Positions 50,390 through 60,816 are shown, counted from the first letter of the stretch. The stretch is 64,000 nt of DNA from Rhodoferax bucti (GCF_005876985.1 NZ_VAHD01000002.1:434001-498000), one strand, 5' to 3'. Notes: generated from the sequence alone by a model not told the origin. A program made the numbers and translations.

Positions 50390-51532
50390 TTAACGGATCA
50401 CAGACACGGTGGACAGCTTGCCGCCCTTGACAGTCTTCAAGGTCAACGCGCCATTCAAGATGTCGCCCTTGTTGTCAAAGGAGATGTTGCCGGTCACGCC
50501 TTGGTAGTCTTTGGTAGCGGCCAACACAGGCAGGTATTTGGCGGGGTCGGAAGAACCTGCCTTAACCATAGCAGCCACCATGACCTTCACGCCGTCATAC
50601 ACGTAGGGTGCGTACACCTGCACTTCGGTACCGAAACGAGTCTTGAACTTGGATTTGAATTCGGTTTGAGCCTTTTCAAACTTGCTGCCTGGCTCCACAC
50701 CACCGGCTTCCGCGCAGAACACTTGGTTGTCTGCGATGGAGTCGCCACCCAGCTTCACCAATTCAGTGGAGCAGATGCCGTCGCCGCCCATGAACTTGGC
50801 GTTGATGCCCAAGGACTTCATTTGACGCAGCATGGGGCCGGCAACAGCGTCCATACCGCCGAAGAACACGACGTCGGCTTTCTTGCCCTTGATGGTGGTC
50901 AAGATAGCGGAGAAGTCTGTGGCTTTGTCGGTTGTGAATTCTTTGGCAACCACGGTGCCGCCAGCGGCTTCCACGGCTTTGGTGAACTCTTGTGCCACGC
51001 CTTGGCCGTAAGCAGTACGGTCGTCGATCACGGCGATGGACTTGCCCTTCAATTCCTTGACAGCGTAGCGGCCCAATGTGCCGCCCAGTTGAGCATCGTC
51101 AGCCACCAAACGGAAGGCGGTCTTGAAGCCTTGGCGTGTGTACTTGGGGTTGGTAGCGGAAGGAGAAACTTGGGGGATGCCAGCGTCGGAGTAAATGCTG
51201 GAAGCTGGAATAGTGGTGCCGGAGTTCAAGTGACCCACCACGCCGGCCACTTTGGCGTCAGCCAACTTTTGGGCAACAGCGGTACCTTGCTTGGGGTCAG
51301 CGGCGTCGTCTTCAGTCATCAGCTTCAGGGTGACTTTTTTGCCACCGATGGTGACGCCGGCTGCGTTGAGTTCTTCCACGGCAAGGATTGCGCCGTTTTC
51401 GTTGTCCTTACCCAAGTGGGCGATAGCGCCACTGGTGGGGCCAACGTGAGCGATAGTGACAACCGCGTTCTGTGCGAAGGCCATACCGGTAGACAAGGCG
51501 ATGGCTGCGGCTGCAACAATTTTCAACTTCAT
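50390..51532 (-). CDS. LivK-type branched-chain amino-acid-binding protein 1
   Basis: 380 residues with signal peptide MKLKIVAAAAIALSTGMAFAQ. Type I periplasmic binding fold of the leucine/isoleucine/valine family with VTIAHVGPTSGAIAHLGKDNENGAILAVEELNAAG, VVGHLNSGTTIPASSIYSDAGIPQVSPSATNP and VVFFGGMDAVAGPMLRQMKSLG. Usually delivers amino acids or amides to the LivHMGF ABC importer, but no permease or ATPase genes are adjacent. Codon usage is strongly biased, suggesting high expression. A terminator follows at 50319-50350. Confidence 0.92.
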   Translation of the reverse strand: MKLKIVAAAAIALSTGMAFAQNAVVTIAHVGPTSGAIAHLGKDNENGAILAVEELNAAGVTIGGKKVTLKLMTEDDAADPKQGTAVAQKLADAKVAGVVGHLNSGTTIPASSIYSDAGIPQVSPSATNPKYTRQGFKTAFRLVADDAQLGGTLGRYAVKELKGKSIAVIDDRTAYGQGVAQEFTKAVEAAGGTVVAKEFTTDKATDFSAILTTIKGKKADVVFFGGMDAVAGPMLRQMKSLGINAKFMGGDGICSTELVKLGGDSIADNQVFCAEAGGVEPGSKFEKAQTEFKSKFKTRFGTEVQVYAPYVYDGVKVMVAAMVKAGSSDPAKYLPVLAATKDYQGVTGNISFDNKGDILNGALTLKTVKGGKLSTVSVIR

Positions 51533-51755
51533 AAAAACTCCAAATTAAAAAAGTGTGAATAAATTTCTCACCAGGGCGAACATTAGCGCAAGTCTTGAAA
51601 GGTGAGCATCAGGCTTGTACTGATATGGTACTAGTATTCAAATGTCTAATGGATCATGAATTCGATTTCTCCCAAAACAGGGATTTCCCTAGGAGAAACG
51701 TCTTGAACTGGTGCCTGTGCTGAGCAAACCGCACTTTTCTGGTGCGGTTGCAGGG

Positions 51756-52346
51756 TCATTCGACCAGCGTGCGGGCGAAGCTGTTGATCGCTTCGACATC
51801 CGGTGGCAGGGTGGTGAAGGGCAAGCCTTCGCGAACCAGCGTGGCACGCAAGCCATGGTCCACTGAGCGGGCTTGTTCTTCGTCCTGAAAGCGGCCGGTG
51901 TGCACATATTTTTTGTCGCCGCGCTCCACCAGGATGTTCACGTTGTTGTGCTGCTTGTACCACTCCAGAATCTGCGCGCGGGTCTTGCCCACATCGCAAA
52001 TGTTCTCAACGTAGTGCTCGTTGTAGTAGAGCACCTGGGGCAGTGAGCACTCAGTAATCAGGAACTGCACCTGCCCGTCCAGCAGGTTGAGCATCTCGTA
52101 CTGGCGCTGGGCGATGAAGTACTGGTTTTTCAGCACCTCAAAGTTTTGCTGCCAGACGAGCGACTTGGCGTAGTCGGGAATGGTCTCCACGGTTTTATGG
52201 TGGAGGTTCAAAAACAGAATGATGGCAGCGGAGAACAGCGACTTGTCGCTCCCCGGCCCGCCAATGATGTTGATCACCTTGGTGGGGTAGAGGCGCATCT
52301 TGCTCTCGGGCAAGGTGTTGGGCACGGTGGTGTAGCGCAGTGTCAT
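51756..52346 (-). CDS. NadR/AAA-like P-loop protein with altered Walker A
   Basis: 196 residues. VINIIGGPGSDKSLFSAA corresponds to a Walker A motif, but the glycine before the invariant Lys is replaced by Asp (GGPGSDKS rather than GGPGSGKS). The remainder (EYAKSLVW-like DYAKSLVWQQNF, LVWQ, QVQFLITECSLPQVLYYNEHYVEN, WYKQHNNVNILVER) resembles phage and bacterial P-loop kinases of the NadR/Ttd14 type. It lies between two LivK-type binding protein genes. Whether it still binds ATP is doubtful. Function unknown. Confidence 0.65.
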   Translation of the reverse strand: MTLRYTTVPNTLPESKMRLYPTKVINIIGGPGSDKSLFSAAIILFLNLHHKTVETIPDYAKSLVWQQNFEVLKNQYFIAQRQYEMLNLLDGQVQFLITECSLPQVLYYNEHYVENICDVGKTRAQILEWYKQHNNVNILVERGDKKYVHTGRFQDEEQARSVDHGLRATLVREGLPFTTLPPDVEAINSFARTLVE

Positions 52347-52394
52347 GCTGTTCTCCTCGGTGGTCAGGGGCCGGCCTATCGTGAGCCGGCTGAA

Positions 52395-53555
52395 TTACCA
52401 GCTGTCGGACCGCATCTGGGATTCCCAGAGCCCTGCGTTGGCACTGTACACCCCGATCACGCCGTAGCGCTGCTCGCCCTTGTCGTCCCACTTCATGGAG
52501 CCGGTGACCGGGGCGTAGCCATCAATCTTTTTGAGGGCCGCCACGATGTCTTTGGACTTGGCAGACTCCCCGCGCCGGATGGCCGCCGCCAGCACGTACA
52601 TGGCGTCGTAGGTGTAGTGGCCGGCGTAGGCGGGGTCTTTTTTGAACTTGGCGCGGTACTTGTCGAGGAAGGCCGCACCCGCGGTGAACTCGCGCGCATC
52701 CAGCACCGGTGAGGTGGCGTACAAGCCTTTCACCTGGTTGGAGCCCTTGAGCATGTCGGTGGTTTTGATGGTGTCGGCCCCCAGGATGGTGATGCCGGTG
52801 TAGCCGATCTTTTTGAGCGCCTCAATCACGGCGAGGATCTGGAAGTCGCTGGCGGTGGACACCAGCACCTGCACGTTTTCGGTCTTGAGCTTGGCGGCAA
52901 ACTCGTCAAAGGCCACGGTCTTGTCGTCAAAACTTTGCTTGAAGACGATTTCTTTCTTTGCCAGCTTGAGCTGTGTTTCTGCGCCGGCGGCCAGGTCTTT
53001 GCCATAGGGGGTGCCATCGTCTTGCAGGGCGTAGCGGGTGCCGCTGAATTGCGAGGCCGAGTAGCTGCCAATGGCCTTGGCCTGCAAGGTGTCGTTGGCT
53101 ACCAGGCGGAAGGTGGTGTCCAGCCCGAGCTGGGTGAACTTGGGGTTGGTGGAGATGGCCAGTTGCGGAATGCCCTGGGCTGCGTACACCGGCGCGGCGG
53201 CAATGCTGACGCCCGAGTTCAGGTGCCCGATGACGGCCACCACCCCGGCCTCCACCAGTTGCTGGGCCACCTCTTTGCCGGTGTCGGGGCTGGCTTTGTC
53301 GTCAACCGACACCACTTCAAACTGCAGCGGTTTGCCCTTGAGTTTGTAGCCCTCTTTGTTGAGCTCCTCAACCGCCATGGTCACGCCATTGAGCAAGTCC
53401 TGCCCCAGTGCCGCGAGATTGCCGGAGAGGGGTTGGGCCACCCCGATCTTGATCACGGCCGGCGTGCTGTCGCAGCCCTGCAGCAAGGTCGCAGAGGCCG
53501 CAGCCGTCACAGAGAGCAAACGCAGCGTTTGGCGGCGGGAGAGGTTCAAAGGCAT
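52395..53555 (-). CDS. LivK-type branched-chain amino-acid-binding lipoprotein 2
   Basis: 386 residues from ATG 53555. The N-terminus has an SRRQTLRLL twin-arginine-like motif and a lipobox LLQGC, so it may be a Tat-exported lipoprotein. The binding-fold words IKIGVAQPLSGNLAALGQDLLNGVTMAVEELN, IGHLNSGVSIAAAPVYAAQGIPQ and VLVSTASDFQILAVIEALKKIGYTG resemble those of the first LivK-type protein, showing a duplication. No transporter components lie next to it. Confidence 0.9.
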   Translation of the reverse strand: MPLNLSRRQTLRLLSVTAAASATLLQGCDSTPAVIKIGVAQPLSGNLAALGQDLLNGVTMAVEELNKEGYKLKGKPLQFEVVSVDDKASPDTGKEVAQQLVEAGVVAVIGHLNSGVSIAAAPVYAAQGIPQLAISTNPKFTQLGLDTTFRLVANDTLQAKAIGSYSASQFSGTRYALQDDGTPYGKDLAAGAETQLKLAKKEIVFKQSFDDKTVAFDEFAAKLKTENVQVLVSTASDFQILAVIEALKKIGYTGITILGADTIKTTDMLKGSNQVKGLYATSPVLDAREFTAGAAFLDKYRAKFKKDPAYAGHYTYDAMYVLAAAIRRGESAKSKDIVAALKKIDGYAPVTGSMKWDDKGEQRYGVIGVYSANAGLWESQMRSDSW

Positions 53556-53672
53556 GAGAAGTGTCCTGATGAAGCGATGGCGCATTGTAGGGAGCAATGC
53601 CTCGCAACCACCGTGCCACCAGGCGCTGGTTTACCCGCAGAGTGGCACCGCCGATACCCTGTGCAGCCGCCC

Positions 53673-54545
53673 TTACATGGCCTTGAAACGCGGTGCGTAG
53701 AGCCGGCTCACGGCCAGCGTCTCGCTGCGGCCGCGCAGGCGCAGGTGCATGCGGCCGGCCTCGTCGCGGCTCACCGTGTCGATGGCCATGGCCCGCACCA
53801 CGGTGCCGCGGTGCACTTGCCAGAACACCAGCGGGTCCAGCTGGGGCAGCAGGTCTTTGAGGGCGGTGCGCAGCAGGTACTCGCGCTGGGCGGTCAGCAC
53901 GCGCAAATATTTGTCGGCCGCCTCCAGATACAGCACCTCGTCCACCGGCACGAGGTGGATCTGGCTGCCCACGCTGGCTTGCAGCACCTGCAACGGTGCC
54001 ACTGGTGCCACCGGTGCCGCTCCTGCGATGGGGCCTGCGGTAGCGTGGGCTTGCAGCAGACCGCGCAGCTGGGTGAGTGCGGCTTCCAGCGCCGGGTCGG
54101 TGTGCGTTGCTGGTAGTGTGCCTGCTATGGTTTCAGGAGCTGCTTGCGCACGTTCTGCAAGCGCTAGCTGCAGTTTGGATACGGTTTTGAGCAACCGGGC
54201 TGGCTGCACCGGTTTGAGCAGGTAGTCCACCGCCTGGGCTTCAAAGGCTTGCACGGCGTACTGGTCGTAAGCCGTCACAAACACCAGGGCGGGAAAGGGT
54301 TGCTGCGGCGCGTGGGCCGGCGGCCACAGGTCGGCCAGCTCCAGCGCGGCGTCCAGCCCGCTGAGGCCGGGCATGCGGATGTCAAAAAACAGCAGCTGCG
54401 GTGCCAGCTCCAGCGTGGCTTGCACGGCCGAGGCGCCATCGCCCACGGTGCGCAGCACCTGCAGATCGGGCCAGGCGCGGGCCAGCTCGGCTTGCAAGGC
54501 CTGGGCCAGCAGGGGCTCGTCTTCAGCAATCAGGGCGGTGGGCAT
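53673..54545 (-). CDS. LytTR-family response regulator
   Basis: 290 residues. Receiver domain with the phospho-acceptor Asp55 in LLFFDIRMPG and the Lys of DYLLKPVQ. A long flexible, Ala/Pro-rich linker (about 128-185) contains the palindromic-element-derived LALAERAQAAPETIA. The C-terminal LytTR DNA-binding domain (about 190-285) has the VDEVLYLEAADKYLRV core and the WQVHRGTVVR motif. It is encoded 7 bp downstream of the LytS-like kinase. Confidence 0.93.
   Translation of the reverse strand: MPTALIAEDEPLLAQALQAELARAWPDLQVLRTVGDGASAVQATLELAPQLLFFDIRMPGLSGLDAALELADLWPPAHAPQQPFPALVFVTAYDQYAVQAFEAQAVDYLLKPVQPARLLKTVSKLQLALAERAQAAPETIAGTLPATHTDPALEAALTQLRGLLQAHATAGPIAGAAPVAPVAPLQVLQASVGSQIHLVPVDEVLYLEAADKYLRVLTAQREYLLRTALKDLLPQLDPLVFWQVHRGTVVRAMAIDTVSRDEAGRMHLRLRGRSETLAVSRLYAPRFKAM
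54124..54168 (-). repeat. Dispersed palindromic element, copy inside the LytTR regulator
   Basis: On the minus strand GCTAGCGCTTGCAGAACG, TGCGCAAGCAGCTCCTGA, AACCATAGC. It encodes LALAERAQAAPETIA in the inter-domain linker, the same frame as the copy in lolD. Confidence 0.8.
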
Positions 54546-54552
54546 GGCGATG

Positions 54553-55611
54553 TCAGGTTTTTAAGGGAAAAGTGATGCTGGCGCTCATGCCACCTGCGGG
54601 AGCAGCTATTAAAACCATAGCGCCTTGCGGGCCGTAGGTGGTAGCCAGGCGCTCGCGCACCTGTTGCAGCCCGAAGCCGTGGCCTGCGGCCTCGCCGGTG
54701 GGGGGCTGGAGGCGGGCGGGGTCTGCGCCCAAGCCGGTGTCTTGCACCTCTAGCGTTAGCAAACCATGGGCGGTGCGCGCACTCACGCAGATGCTGCCGC
54801 CCTCCACCTTGGGCTCCAGCCCGTGTTGGATGCTGTTTTCCACCAGCGGTTGCAGCAGCAGGGGCGGCACCGGCTGCGTGCGCAGGGCGTCCGGCAGCTC
54901 CAAGCGGAACTGCAGGCGCGGGCCCATGCGGATGGCCATGAGCTCCAGGTAGTCTTGCAGGCGGGCAAACTCGTCGGCCAGGGTGTGGCTGCTGCTGCCG
55001 GCGGGTGTGCGCGAGGCAGACAGGGTGGCCCGCAGGTAGGCAATCAGGTGGTCCAGCATGGTTTGCGCGCGCTGCGGGTCCAGGGCAATCAGCACCCGCA
55101 GGTTGGCCAGGGTGTTGAACAGCATGTGCGGCTCCAGCTGGGCTTCGAGCAGCTTGAGCTGGGCTTCGCTGGCCTGACGACGCGCTGCCTCCAGGTGCTG
55201 GCGCTCGGCAGCCAGCTGCTCGCGGCTCACAAACACCCAGCTGATGATGCCGCCCGCCACCAGGCTCACAAACAGCATGCCCCAGGCCATGCGGGGCGTT
55301 TGCTTCCAGTATTGGAACGAGGTGGTGCCCAGCAACAAGTCGGTAAATAAATGCCCGGTGAAGTAGCCCAGCACCACCGCCACCGGCACGATCAGCAGCA
55401 GCCGGTGCACATGCTCATGCCAGTTGCCCACCAGCACATGGTTGGCCCCCTCGATGTAGGCCCAAATGCTGATGCCGATGCACTGCGAATACACCAGGTT
55501 CAGCCCGAGCTCGTGGTTGTCAAACAGGGTGATGGCGATGGCGATCACAGTGTTGAGTGCCAGCACCTTCAGGCCGCGCAGGGCCAGCGCGTGGGTGAAA
55601 AAGGGTCGCAT
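54553..55611 (-). CDS. LytS-like sensor histidine kinase
   Basis: 352 residues. Four to five membrane helices (about residues 12-30, 38-55, 70-90, 110-128) with no known sensor domain, then the His_kinase/LytS type core with the phospho-accepting His162 in LEPHMLFNTLANLR. The ATPase domain carries N-box LVENSIQHGLEP and G-box GHGFGLQQVRERL. It would phosphorylate the LytTR regulator encoded just downstream. A palindromic-element copy lies at the C-terminal coding end. Confidence 0.93.
   Translation of the reverse strand: MRPFFTHALALRGLKVLALNTVIAIAITLFDNHELGLNLVYSQCIGISIWAYIEGANHVLVGNWHEHVHRLLLIVPVAVVLGYFTGHLFTDLLLGTTSFQYWKQTPRMAWGMLFVSLVAGGIISWVFVSREQLAAERQHLEAARRQASEAQLKLLEAQLEPHMLFNTLANLRVLIALDPQRAQTMLDHLIAYLRATLSASRTPAGSSSHTLADEFARLQDYLELMAIRMGPRLQFRLELPDALRTQPVPPLLLQPLVENSIQHGLEPKVEGGSICVSARTAHGLLTLEVQDTGLGADPARLQPPTGEAAGHGFGLQQVRERLATTYGPQGAMVLIAAPAGGMSASITFPLKT
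54577..54621 (+). repeat. Dispersed palindromic element, copy inside the LytS-like kinase (antisense)
   Basis: TGCTGGCGCTCATGCCACC, TGCGGGAGCAGCTATTAAAA, CCATAGC. Orientation is opposite to the coding strand, so the gene reads AMVLIAAPAGGMSASI, a normal kinase C-terminus. Confidence 0.7.
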
Positions 55612-55644
55612 AGGTGGCAGAGTATGCCGCTTGCTGCGCGCGTA

Positions 55645-55941
55645 TTACCAAGGGTCGCGCTGCGCTTCCAAGCGCTGGCGCTCCCGCTGGAGTACCGTCT
55701 GGTAGAGGCTCACATCGTGCAGCTTGAGCCAGACCACGGCGCCATGCACCGCCAAGCCTATGCTCCAGCCGGCGGCCGGAAAGAGCGGCGCACCACGGCC
55801 ATGTAGCGCTGCCAGCAGGGCCAACCCGGCATTGACGAGCACGAACACGGCGGCGTGCAGATACCAACCCATGCGGGCGCTGGCGCGTTTGCGGGCCAGT
55901 TGGTCGAGTTCTTCGGGGGTGAGGGGGGTCAAGGCGTTCAT
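55645..55941 (-). CDS. Small 2TM-domain membrane protein
   Basis: 98 residues from ATG 55941. MNALTPLTPEELDQLARKRASARMGWYLHAAVFVLVNAGLALLAAL, then a second hydrophobic segment AGWSIGLAVHGAVVWL, the 2TM domain that accompanies LytTR systems. Cytosolic termini; likely acts with or near the sensor. Cotranscribed with the DUF2306 gene upstream (25-bp gap) and the kinase downstream. Confidence 0.85.
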   Translation of the reverse strand: MNALTPLTPEELDQLARKRASARMGWYLHAAVFVLVNAGLALLAALHGRGAPLFPAAGWSIGLAVHGAVVWLKLHDVSLYQTVLQRERQRLEAQRDPW

Positions 55942-55966
55942 GGAGTGCTCCGGTGGATGTGGTGTT

Positions 55967-56380
55967 TTACAAAAGGCCCAGCCACTGGCCCCAGACCAAT
56001 TGGCCCAGGTAGCGGCCGGGCAGCAGGGTGAACAGGCCGGCGCCCACGCAGCCGCCGAAATACAGCCCGCGCATGTGCTTGCGGTGCAGCGCAATCTCGC
56101 CCTGCAACAGCGCCCGGAAGGCCTTGTACAGGCCCCACAGCACCAGCGGCACAAACAGGTGAATCCAGGTGTAGCCGGCCAGGTTGAATTGCAGGTAGTC
56201 GCGGATAAAGAGGGCGCTCAGTGCGGTCGCCAGCATCAGCGTCACCCAGGCATAGCCCGCTGCCCGGTGCAGGCGGCTGCGCTGCACCCGGCCCTGGCGG
56301 GCCCACAGCGCCACCGGGCCAAGGAGCACGGCGGCGAGTGCGGCAGTCATGTGAATGGCAATAACAGGGCTGAGTGGCAT
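55967..56380 (-). CDS. DUF2306 membrane protein
   Basis: 137 residues from ATG 56380. Four hydrophobic segments (about residues 5-26, 42-60, 68-85, 107-125) with the family pattern HRAAGYAWVTLMLATALSA, HRKHMRGLYFGG and ARQGRxQRSxLH. First gene of the LytS/LytTR operon. Function unknown. The frame is open far upstream through the macA-like gene (an antisense shadow), so the ATG with ribosome site CGGAG is chosen. Confidence 0.85.
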   Translation of the reverse strand: MPLSPVIAIHMTAALAAVLLGPVALWARQGRVQRSRLHRAAGYAWVTLMLATALSALFIRDYLQFNLAGYTWIHLFVPLVLWGLYKAFRALLQGEIALHRKHMRGLYFGGCVGAGLFTLLPGRYLGQLVWGQWLGLL

Positions 56381-56593
56381 GGCAAGGCTCCGGTGAGGCG
56401 TTGGCCGCACTGTGCCCGGGCGCCGCTTGCGCCGCCAGCCGCATGCGACAGACCGCCGTTTGCGGGGTGCGAAATGCAGAGCGCGCGCGTGAATGGGCCC
56501 AAACAGGCGTGCACGGCAGCCCCGGCACTGCCCGTGGCGGGGTCTTAAGCCGGGCGCAATCTGTCTGCCATACGGCCTTCCTAAAATCGGGGC

Positions 56594-57880
56594 ATGAATA
56601 CACAACGCATAGGGGCCGCCGTGGTCTTGGTGGCCGCCATGGGCGCGGGCGCCTGGTGGTGGGCGCAGCAGTCCGGCACGGGCCGGGTCGAGTACCGCAC
56701 CGCCGCCATCACGCGGGGCAACCTGCAGGCCACGGTCGCCGCCAGTGGCGCCGTGAGCCCGGTGGCGCAGGTGAGTGTGGGCACCCAGGTGAGCGGGCAG
56801 ATCCGCGACGTGCTGGTGGATTTCAACAGCGAAGTCAAAGCCGGCCAGCTGATTGCCCAGATCGACCCCGAGACCTTTGAATACCGTGTGCGCAGCGCCC
56901 AGGCCGATGTGGATGCTGCCCGCGCCGCCGTGCTGACCGCGCAGGCGAACGCGCTGGCCGCACAAACCCAGGTGTCGCGCGCGCAGGTGGACCTGGACGA
57001 AGCCCGCCGCGACTCCGACCGCAAACAAAGCTTGGCCGACAAGCAGTTCATCGCCACCAGCGAGGCCGACAAGGCCCGTGCTTTGGTGAACACCAGCCTG
57101 GAGGCCATGAAGAGCGTGCAGGCCCAGGTAGGCGTGGCGCAGGCGCAGGTCAAGACTGCGCAGGCCAATGTGGCCCAGCGCGAGGCCGCGTTGGCGCAGG
57201 CACGTATCGACCTGGCCCGCACCCGCATTACGTCCCCCGTGAACGGCATTGTGATCAAGCGCACCATCGAGCGCGGCCAGACGGTGGCCAGCAGCCTGCA
57301 GGCGCCTGAGCTGTTTGTGATTGCCCAGAACCTCTCGGACATGCAGGTAGAAGCTGCGATTGACGAAAGCGATGTGGGCCGCCTGCAAACCGGCCAGAAG
57401 GCGAGCTTTACGGTGGATGCCTTCCCCGGCCAGACCTTTGAGGGCAGCATCCGCCAAGTGCGCAAGGCGGCCACCAACGTGGCGAATGTGGTGACCTATG
57501 TGGCCATCGTCGGCTTCAAGAACGAAGGCGGCAAGCTGCTGCCCGGCATGACGGCCAATGTGCGTGTGATTACCGACCAGCGCGACAAAGCGCTCAAGGT
57601 GCCCAACGCCGCATTGCGCATGCGCATTGAGGGTGTGGGCGCGCCGGCGGGCGCGCGTGGGCAAGGCAAGGGCCGGGTCTACACCCTGGGTGCCGATGGC
57701 AAACCGGAGGTGCTCGCCGTGCGCATTGGTGTGAGTGATGGCAGCAGCACCGAAGTGCTGGAGGGCGGTGAAGGTGGCTCTGCATTGGCAGAGGGCACCG
57801 AGGTGATCACCGGCATCAAAAACGCGGCGACGGCCAAGGCCGGCGGGGCAGGTGGGAATGGCCCACGCCCGCCGTTCTGA
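56594..57880 (+). CDS. MacA-like periplasmic adaptor of an ABC exporter
   Basis: 428 residues. An N-terminal membrane anchor (VVLVAAMGAGAWWWAQQ) precedes barrel-sandwich, alpha-helical hairpin (a long DxxxARAAVLTAQAN-like coiled region, residues ~95-205) and beta-barrel domains. The biotinyl-lipoyl-like words ASGAVSPVAQVSVGTQVSGQI and GQTVASSLQAPELFVIAQNL are the MacA/RND-adaptor signature. It links the inner-membrane ATPase-permease to a TolC-like channel. Encoded 11 bp before the ATPase gene. No tolC gene nearby. Confidence 0.9.
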   Translation: MNTQRIGAAVVLVAAMGAGAWWWAQQSGTGRVEYRTAAITRGNLQATVAASGAVSPVAQVSVGTQVSGQIRDVLVDFNSEVKAGQLIAQIDPETFEYRVRSAQADVDAARAAVLTAQANALAAQTQVSRAQVDLDEARRDSDRKQSLADKQFIATSEADKARALVNTSLEAMKSVQAQVGVAQAQVKTAQANVAQREAALAQARIDLARTRITSPVNGIVIKRTIERGQTVASSLQAPELFVIAQNLSDMQVEAAIDESDVGRLQTGQKASFTVDAFPGQTFEGSIRQVRKAATNVANVVTYVAIVGFKNEGGKLLPGMTANVRVITDQRDKALKVPNAALRMRIEGVGAPAGARGQGKGRVYTLGADGKPEVLAVRIGVSDGSSTEVLEGGEGGSALAEGTEVITGIKNAATAKAGGAGGNGPRPPF

Positions 57881-57890
57881 GGCGACAAGC

Positions 57891-58579
57891 ATGCTGATTT
57901 CGGCCCGCGAGCTGACCAAAACCTACGCCATGGGCGACCAGACGGTGCACGCCCTGCGCGGCGTGTCGCTGGACATTGCCGAGGGCGAAATGGTGGCCAT
58001 CATGGGGACGTCGGGCTCGGGCAAATCGACCTTGATGAACATTTTGGGTTGTCTGGACCAGCCCGGCAGCGGCAGTTACCTCTTGGCCGGCGAAGCCGTG
58101 CAGGACATGGCGCCGGATGCGCTGGCCTCCATCCGCAACCGGCGCATCGGCTTTGTGTTCCAGCAGTTCAACCTGCTGGCCCGTACCAGCGCGCTGGAAA
58201 ATGTGGAGCTGCCCATGGTGTACGCCGGCATCAAGGCGCCCGAGCGCCACGCCCGCGCGCTGGAAGCGCTGCAGCGCGTGGGGTTGGACGAGCGCGCGCA
58301 CCACACTCCCGCTGAGTTATCGGGCGGACAGCAGCAGCGGGTGGCCATTGCGCGTGCGCTGGTGAACCGGCCGCAGCTCATCCTGGCCGATGAGCCCACC
58401 GGTGCGCTGGACTCGGAAACCAGCGAAGACATCATGCAACTGCTCACCGACCTCAACCGCCAAGGCATGACCGTGGTGCTGGTGACCCACGAACCCGACA
58501 TCGCCGCCTGGGCCCGCCGCAAGCTGGTCTTCAAGGACGGCCGCATGGTGGAAGACACGGTGCAGGCGGGGGCTCCGAA

Positions 58580-58583
<4 letters not shown>
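57891..58583 (+). CDS. MacB-type ABC exporter ATPase
   Basis: 230 residues from ATG 57891. Walker A GTSGSGKST, Q-loop FVFQQFNLLARTSALENVELPMVY, signature [15 protein letters not shown], Walker B LILADEPTGALD, H-loop VTHE. In E. coli MacB the ATPase and permease are one polypeptide; here they are separate genes. The 3' end overlaps the permease start (ATGA). Confidence 0.92.
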
Positions 58584-59815
<1,232 letters not shown>

Positions 59816-59831
59816 TTGTGGTGATGCAGTT

Positions 59832-59884
59832 GCTATGAATAAGTGAGCTGCTCGCGCATATTGCACGTGCGCTAGAAGCCTATT
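59832..59884 (-). repeat. Dispersed palindromic element, copy between the MacB permease and uppP
   Basis: On the minus strand GGCTTCTAGCGCACGTGC, AATATGCGCGAGCAGCTCAC, TTATTCATAGC. It lies in the 95-bp gap before uppP. Confidence 0.85.
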
Positions 59885-59910
59885 TTTTTTGAATATCAGG
59901 GAGAAGTGTT

Positions 59911-60795
59911 TTGGATATTGCGTTGTTGATCAAGGCCGCCATCATGGGTGTGGTGGAAGGGCTGACCGAGTTTTTGCCGATTTCCAGCACCGGTCATTTG
60001 ATTCTGGCGGGTTCTCTTTTGGACTTTGCCGACGCCAAGGCCAAGGTGTTTGACATTGCCATCCAGACCGGCGCCATCTTTGCCGTGATTTTGGTGTACT
60101 GGCAAAAAATCCGCGACACGCTGGTGGCCCTGCCCACCGAGAAGGCAGCTCAGCGGTTTGCGCTGAATGTGCTGATCGGCTTTTTGCCCGCCGTGGTGCT
60201 GGGCTTGCTCTTCGGCAAGGCCATCAAGGCGCATTTGTTCACCCCGGCGGTGGTGGCCACCACCTTCATTGTGGGGGGCTTCATCATTCTGTGGGCGGAG
60301 CGTCGTCAGCAGCTGGACCGCTACAAGCCAACCTCAATTTCTGGTGATGTCATTGACATGACTAAAGAGGCCGGCTCAATCCGCATTCACAGCGTGGACG
60401 ACATGACCGCGCTGGACGCTCTCAAGGTCGGTCTGGTGCAGTGCCTGGCCATGATTCCGGGCACCAGCCGCAGTGGCTCCACCATCATCGGGGGCATGTT
60501 GCTGGGCCTGTCCCGCAAGGCGGCGACCGATTTCTCGTTCTTTCTGGCGATTCCCACCTTGATAGGCGCGGGCGCCTACAGCCTCTACAAAGAGCGAGCG
60601 CTGCTGTCGATGGCAGATGCGCCCATGTTCCTCGTAGGTCTGGTGTTCTCATTCATCAGCGCCTGGCTGTGCGTGCGCTGGTTGCTCAAGTTCATCTCCA
60701 CCCACAGCTTTGTGGGCTTTGCCTACTACCGTATCGTGTTTGGCATCGTGGTGCTCGCCACCGCATGGAGCGGGCTGGTGGTGTGGGCGGACTGA
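59911..60795 (+). CDS. uppP: Undecaprenyl-diphosphatase UppP (BacA)
   Basis: 294 residues with TTG start at 59911, ribosome site AGGGAGAAG. Family motifs: [20 protein letters not shown] near the N-terminus with the (E/Q)XXXE box, and the second [33 protein letters not shown]. Eight membrane helices. It dephosphorylates undecaprenyl pyrophosphate to recycle the peptidoglycan lipid carrier, and gives bacitracin resistance when overproduced. Confidence 0.96.
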   Translation: MDIALLIKAAIMGVVEGLTEFLPISSTGHLILAGSLLDFADAKAKVFDIAIQTGAIFAVILVYWQKIRDTLVALPTEKAAQRFALNVLIGFLPAVVLGLLFGKAIKAHLFTPAVVATTFIVGGFIILWAERRQQLDRYKPTSISGDVIDMTKEAGSIRIHSVDDMTALDALKVGLVQCLAMIPGTSRSGSTIIGGMLLGLSRKAATDFSFFLAIPTLIGAGAYSLYKERALLSMADAPMFLVGLVFSFISAWLCVRWLLKFISTHSFVGFAYYRIVFGIVVLATAWSGLVVWAD

Positions 60796-60816
60796 GGCAG
60801 CACGCCGCATGAGCAA

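Noticed and set aside
55967..57919. A 650-codon minus-strand frame running through the macA-like gene into the DUF2306 gene
   Set aside because: The part over the macA-like gene is an antisense shadow produced by strong third-position G+C bias; only the DUF2306 section has its own ribosome site and membrane-protein pattern.
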